From contig NZ_CANMBB010000004.1 in assembly GCF_947495965.1 (NCBI RefSeq), forward strand, positions 124,001-188,000: a stretch of DNA of 64,000 bases, written 5' to 3'. Shown one piece after another: positions 62,201-64,000 of the stretch. Made by a program: the position numbers and the translations under genes. The stretch's first letter is position 1, and each line of letters starts with the position of its first letter. The notes below the pieces were generated by a model, which saw nothing but the letters and a program-made list of their open reading frames with translations, was not told the DNA's origin and made no database searches. This DNA is from an uncultured Maribacter sp. GTDB lineage: Bacteria; Bacteroidota; Bacteroidia; Flavobacteriales; Flavobacteriaceae.

Positions 62201-62378
62201 ATTAACAATTGCCTCAACAATTGTTGGACTTATTCCATTTGTTCTAGATGGTCAAAAAGAAGCTTTTTGGTTCTCACTTGCTATTGGTACAGGTAGCGGT
62301 CTTATATTTTCTTTATTAGGAATCTTCTTTATACTACCGTTATTTTTTATAAAACCACTAAAGACAAAAGCATGTTAA
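59214..62378 (+). CDS. RND efflux permease
   Basis: A 1054-residue RND/HAE1-type permease of typical length. Motifs: VQLMPSKVIPTLTLRYYWSNTP at the N-terminal porter region, GITISLGFLIDNSIVMTDH (helix 4 with the proton-relay Asp), and GGYAAMILLSGLTVNAVIYIINEW (helix 10). The start ATG overlaps the Lnt-like stop by one base. It works with the adaptor gene at 62372 and a second permease at 63483. Confidence 0.92.
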   Translation: MTKKGVSYKNKSIFSAFSIIIIFVTLSIIGLSLLQRIPVQLMPSKVIPTLTLRYYWSNTPAYVIEKEVTSLLEGGLSTIKGIKNIKSSSYNGSGEINLEFDEDTNMDVARFDAAAIIRNTYGTLPKQVSYPVLFNKGESFRLQPLFTYSILNNNELPNIQNIIENELTKPLQLLDGVAEVNTYGILPEQWQISYNYYKMFLNGISTNDIRAAINSAKNSYPLGTANVSLFDTSEKGLVFETSFKDNFEWEKLPIKNVNGRVIILGEIATIKKQASKSTSGYRINGVQPIVFVVYANAGIGELKFAKNVKSKIEELKKNLPPGMEILLRRDNTEFIEKELQKNKNRTVLTMGILLGFILFFTRNFKYLSIIVLSIFFNITIAFLFYYIFNVQLHIISLAGITISLGFLIDNSIVMTDHIINFKNKKVFLPLLASSLTTICSLSVIFFFDEETKLNLFDFSKVIIINLSVSLCSALFLTPALYAAFYKKNSNISVKKKRNYFLEPFYKRMLLRLSKIRVIVLFICLLLFGLPVFLLPSKLPQDNFIGKIYNQSIGSEFYNKNIRSNINLVLGGTLRLFVNEVPHGRYFTDKQETILTIKAMLPNGATLDLLNGALKKVEDYLTQFNEIKSFETSIKKSNNATITVYFKEGIEDTSFPVNLENSVLKEVIAIGSTDWRISGVGRGFNNAIKERTGKYRLEVKGYNYDQVSIYANKFKQDLLKNPRIKEANIMERNYAFRNYDEEFVLDMNQERLAIQGASVLNLYGFVKQLSTRQEYISRINLDTISSAIYLNSGYAKNYKKWNIMNESSISNDVFLKIKEHGTIKRQKTNKGIYKDNQLYTLFLEYDFIGPDQQAAIFHQDIVDKFSKEIPIGYSANNPNRVTLNEEQKTNKLIFIGIIPLLIFFVCAILFESFKLPLIVIFFIPFSMIGVFLTFYIFNLNFDQGGYAAMILLSGLTVNAVIYIINEWKVLKNNTPKTLFNASNIFQEAFNRKIVPILLTIASTIVGLIPFVLDGQKEAFWFSLAIGTGSGLIFSLLGIFFILPLFFIKPLKTKAC

Positions 62379-63481
62379 AATTAAAATACCTAGCAAAATA
62401 TATGAAACAATATAATATTCCTTTTTATAATCATCTCATTTTAATTTTATTGTTCCTTTTTGTTCTAAATGGTTGTCAAGAAAGTAAAGAGCAAAAAATA
62501 GAGGTAACTAAAATCAAAGAGCAAGAAAAAAAAGAAGAAGTAGAAATTATAATAGCTAAAAATACGGGGTTTAATAAGCAAATTATTAGCAATGGTAAAT
62601 TATATGCCAATAAAAAAAACAGCTTACGTTTTAGATCGTATGGTAAGGTGGCTAAAATTTATGCAAAAAATGGAGATGTTGTAAGTAAAGGAGCTAGAAT
62701 AGCAAGTTTAGATACGTACGAACTAAATAATGGATTCAAAGTTGCCGAGAATCAATTAAAGAGGGCAGAAATTGATTTTAAAGACGGCCTTATTGGGCTG
62801 GGTATAGATCCGAATAAAACAAAAGCAGTACCAGATACCATTCTTAAAAATGTAAAAATTAGAAGCGGTTATTTAAAGGCAAAAACAGATTTATCTAAAG
62901 CCAGATACAACTTACAGGGTGCTGTTTTAGTTGCGCCTTTTAATGGGGTTATAGCAAACTTAAATTTATATGAAGGGAATTATATAGACAACTCAAAAAC
63001 GTTTTGTGATATTATTGATGATAAGGAACTTGAGATACGATTTCCAATTATGGAGTCAGAGTTGTCTGTTATAAAGTCAAAACAAAAAATACAGGTAGTA
63101 CCATATGCTAATCCAGAACAAAAGATAGAAGGTACTGTAATAGCCATAAACCCATCTGTAAACGAACATGGTTCCGCACAAGGGTATGCGGTTATAAAAA
63201 ATATAGATAAAACACTTTATGAAGGTATGAATGTGAAATTATATGTTGATGTAAATGTTCCTAATAGAATTACGGTACCTAAAAAAGCGGTTGTGGTAAG
63301 GTCCCAAAGACAAGTTGTTTTTACATATGAAAAAGGTTTGGCAAAATGGAATTATGTAGAAACTGGGTTAGAAAATGCAACAGATGTTGTAATTCTAAAA
63401 GGAATAAAAGAAAAAGACACTGTAATTGTGGTAGGTAATTCGCATTTAGCAGATGACACTCCTGTTAAAATAAAACATTAG
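62372..63481 (+). CDS. RND efflux periplasmic adaptor, lipoprotein
   Basis: A 369-residue membrane-fusion protein. A lipobox follows a hydrophobic segment (LILILLFLFVLNGC); the ATG at 62402 would give a shorter and more usual signal. Pattern: RFRSYGKVAKIYAKNGDVVSKGARIASLD, a helical hairpin, GAVLVAPFNGVIANLN and the beta-barrel segment. It overlaps the upstream permease gene by 7 bases and links inner and outer membrane parts of the pump. Confidence 0.9.
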   Translation: MLKLKYLAKYMKQYNIPFYNHLILILLFLFVLNGCQESKEQKIEVTKIKEQEKKEEVEIIIAKNTGFNKQIISNGKLYANKKNSLRFRSYGKVAKIYAKNGDVVSKGARIASLDTYELNNGFKVAENQLKRAEIDFKDGLIGLGIDPNKTKAVPDTILKNVKIRSGYLKAKTDLSKARYNLQGAVLVAPFNGVIANLNLYEGNYIDNSKTFCDIIDDKELEIRFPIMESELSVIKSKQKIQVVPYANPEQKIEGTVIAINPSVNEHGSAQGYAVIKNIDKTLYEGMNVKLYVDVNVPNRITVPKKAVVVRSQRQVVFTYEKGLAKWNYVETGLENATDVVILKGIKEKDTVIVVGNSHLADDTPVKIKH

Positions 63482-63482
63482 A

Positions 63483-64000
63483 ATGATAAAATTTCTAATA
63501 CATAGACCAATTGCTGTATGCATGGTATACCTCGCTTTATTTATAGGTGGAATTGTTGCGCTCTATAATTTACCTGTCTCTATGCTACCCAATGTAAAAA
63601 TACCCAAGCTTAGTGTTCAGGTATCTCATCCAGAGTATAAGGCTAGAGAAATGGAAAAATATATAGTATCTAAGCTAAGATATCCCTTTTTACAAAGTAA
63701 TCATCTTGAATCGTTACATTGTACTTCTAGAGATGGGCAATCTTTATTTCAATTAGAGTTTGAACATGGAACAGACATAGATTATTCTGCCATAGAAATT
63801 AGTGAAAAAATTGACCGAGCTATATCCTCACTTCCTGATGATATGGCGAGACCAAACGTAATAAAATCAAATGTTTCAGATATTCCAATTTTATACCTCA
63901 ATATAACGTATAAGTCGCATGACGAAAAAAACAATAATGCAGAGCTAAGTAAATTTGCTAAATCAATTTTAAGAAAAAAGTTAGAACACTTAGAAGAAGT
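63483..64000 (+). CDS. Second RND efflux permease, partial (C-terminus beyond right edge)
   Basis: I translated the plus strand from the ATG at 63483; the frame is open to the window end (172 codons). It begins MIKFLIHRPIAVCMVYLAL and continues LYNLPVSMLPNVKIPKLSVQ, the N-terminal RND pattern. It starts 1 base after the adaptor stop. Two different permeases with one adaptor suggest a heteromeric pump, as in MdtBC. Confidence 0.88.
   Translation, partial: MIKFLIHRPIAVCMVYLALFIGGIVALYNLPVSMLPNVKIPKLSVQVSHPEYKAREMEKYIVSKLRYPFLQSNHLESLHCTSRDGQSLFQLEFEHGTDIDYSAIEISEKIDRAISSLPDDMARPNVIKSNVSDIPILYLNITYKSHDEKNNNAELSKFAKSILRKKLEHLEE

Overview
The window reads as chromosomal DNA of a flavobacterium (Bacteroidota, probably marine Flavobacteriaceae). 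Evidence: strongly AT-rich DNA with tightly packed genes, a textbook Bacteroidetes promoter (TTTG-N19-TATATTTG) in front of a tRNA-Phe, and lineage-typical genes (GYDIA-type GHMP kinase beside a degradative-type HMG-CoA reductase, arsenosugar-type glycosyltransferases, 6-bladed beta-propeller lipoprotein, NVEALA-like leader protein). No rRNA, CRISPR array, integrase or transposase was seen.

Region 1 (1-37,877) is an unusual catabolic locus of about 36 genes and the most interesting part. It holds four CpcT/CpeT-like proteins and one DUF3598-like protein (calycin-type folds, best known from bilin lyases of cyanobacteria), three DUF1838 proteins, five VOC proteins, a RedY/HapK-like protein, and three Tat-type lipoprotein flavin amine oxidases with a lipoprotein cytochrome c. 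Cytoplasmic enzymes include HyuA/HyuB (ATP-dependent lactam/imide hydrolase family), a FAD-dependent reductase/dehydrogenase, a two-subunit aconitase-family hydratase, an HpcH/HpaI aldolase, an SDR and a methyltransferase. There are also three MFS transporters, a PLP aminotransferase, RidA, a 3-mercaptopyruvate sulfurtransferase-like protein, a nitrilase-like and an amidohydrolase lipoprotein, and a zinc-independent MDR reductase. My working hypothesis is breakdown of a tetrapyrrole or bilin-like pigment: periplasmic binding and oxidative cleavage, import by MFS carriers, opening of lactam or maleimide rings by HyuAB, then hydration and aldol cleavage of substituted maleates to central metabolites. 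This is inference; the substrate is not proven. Five intergenic sites carrying GTTAAY-N3-GTTAAY (one half-site degenerate) lie ahead of the main transcription units and look like operators of one regulon.

Region 2 (37,870-41,357) is a minus-strand operon of two TIGR04282/TIGR04283-like glycosyltransferases, a DUF547 protein, a purine-nucleoside phosphorylase and a rhodanese, resembling arsenosugar loci but without ArsM/ArsS in view.

Region 3 (41,544-42,435) is a tRNA-Phe gene followed by two identical 371-bp cassettes. Each has a terminator hairpin, a GIY-YIG nuclease gene and a copy of the 3' end of the tRNA with a 16-bp palindrome in it.

Region 4 (42,488-52,536) is conserved housekeeping: coaX, an outer-membrane protein, a TPR protein, lptC (with a terminator-like hairpin inside its coding region), a CNNM/CorC protein, a PpiD-like foldase, then convergent GHMP kinase and HMG-CoA reductase genes.

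Region 5 (52,713-64,000) is an envelope/secretion locus: an O-antigen-ligase/TPR membrane protein, an NVEALA-like secreted cysteine-containing protein, a beta-propeller lipoprotein, a thioredoxin-like lipoprotein, an Lnt-type acyltransferase, and an RND efflux set with two permeases, the second cut by the window edge.
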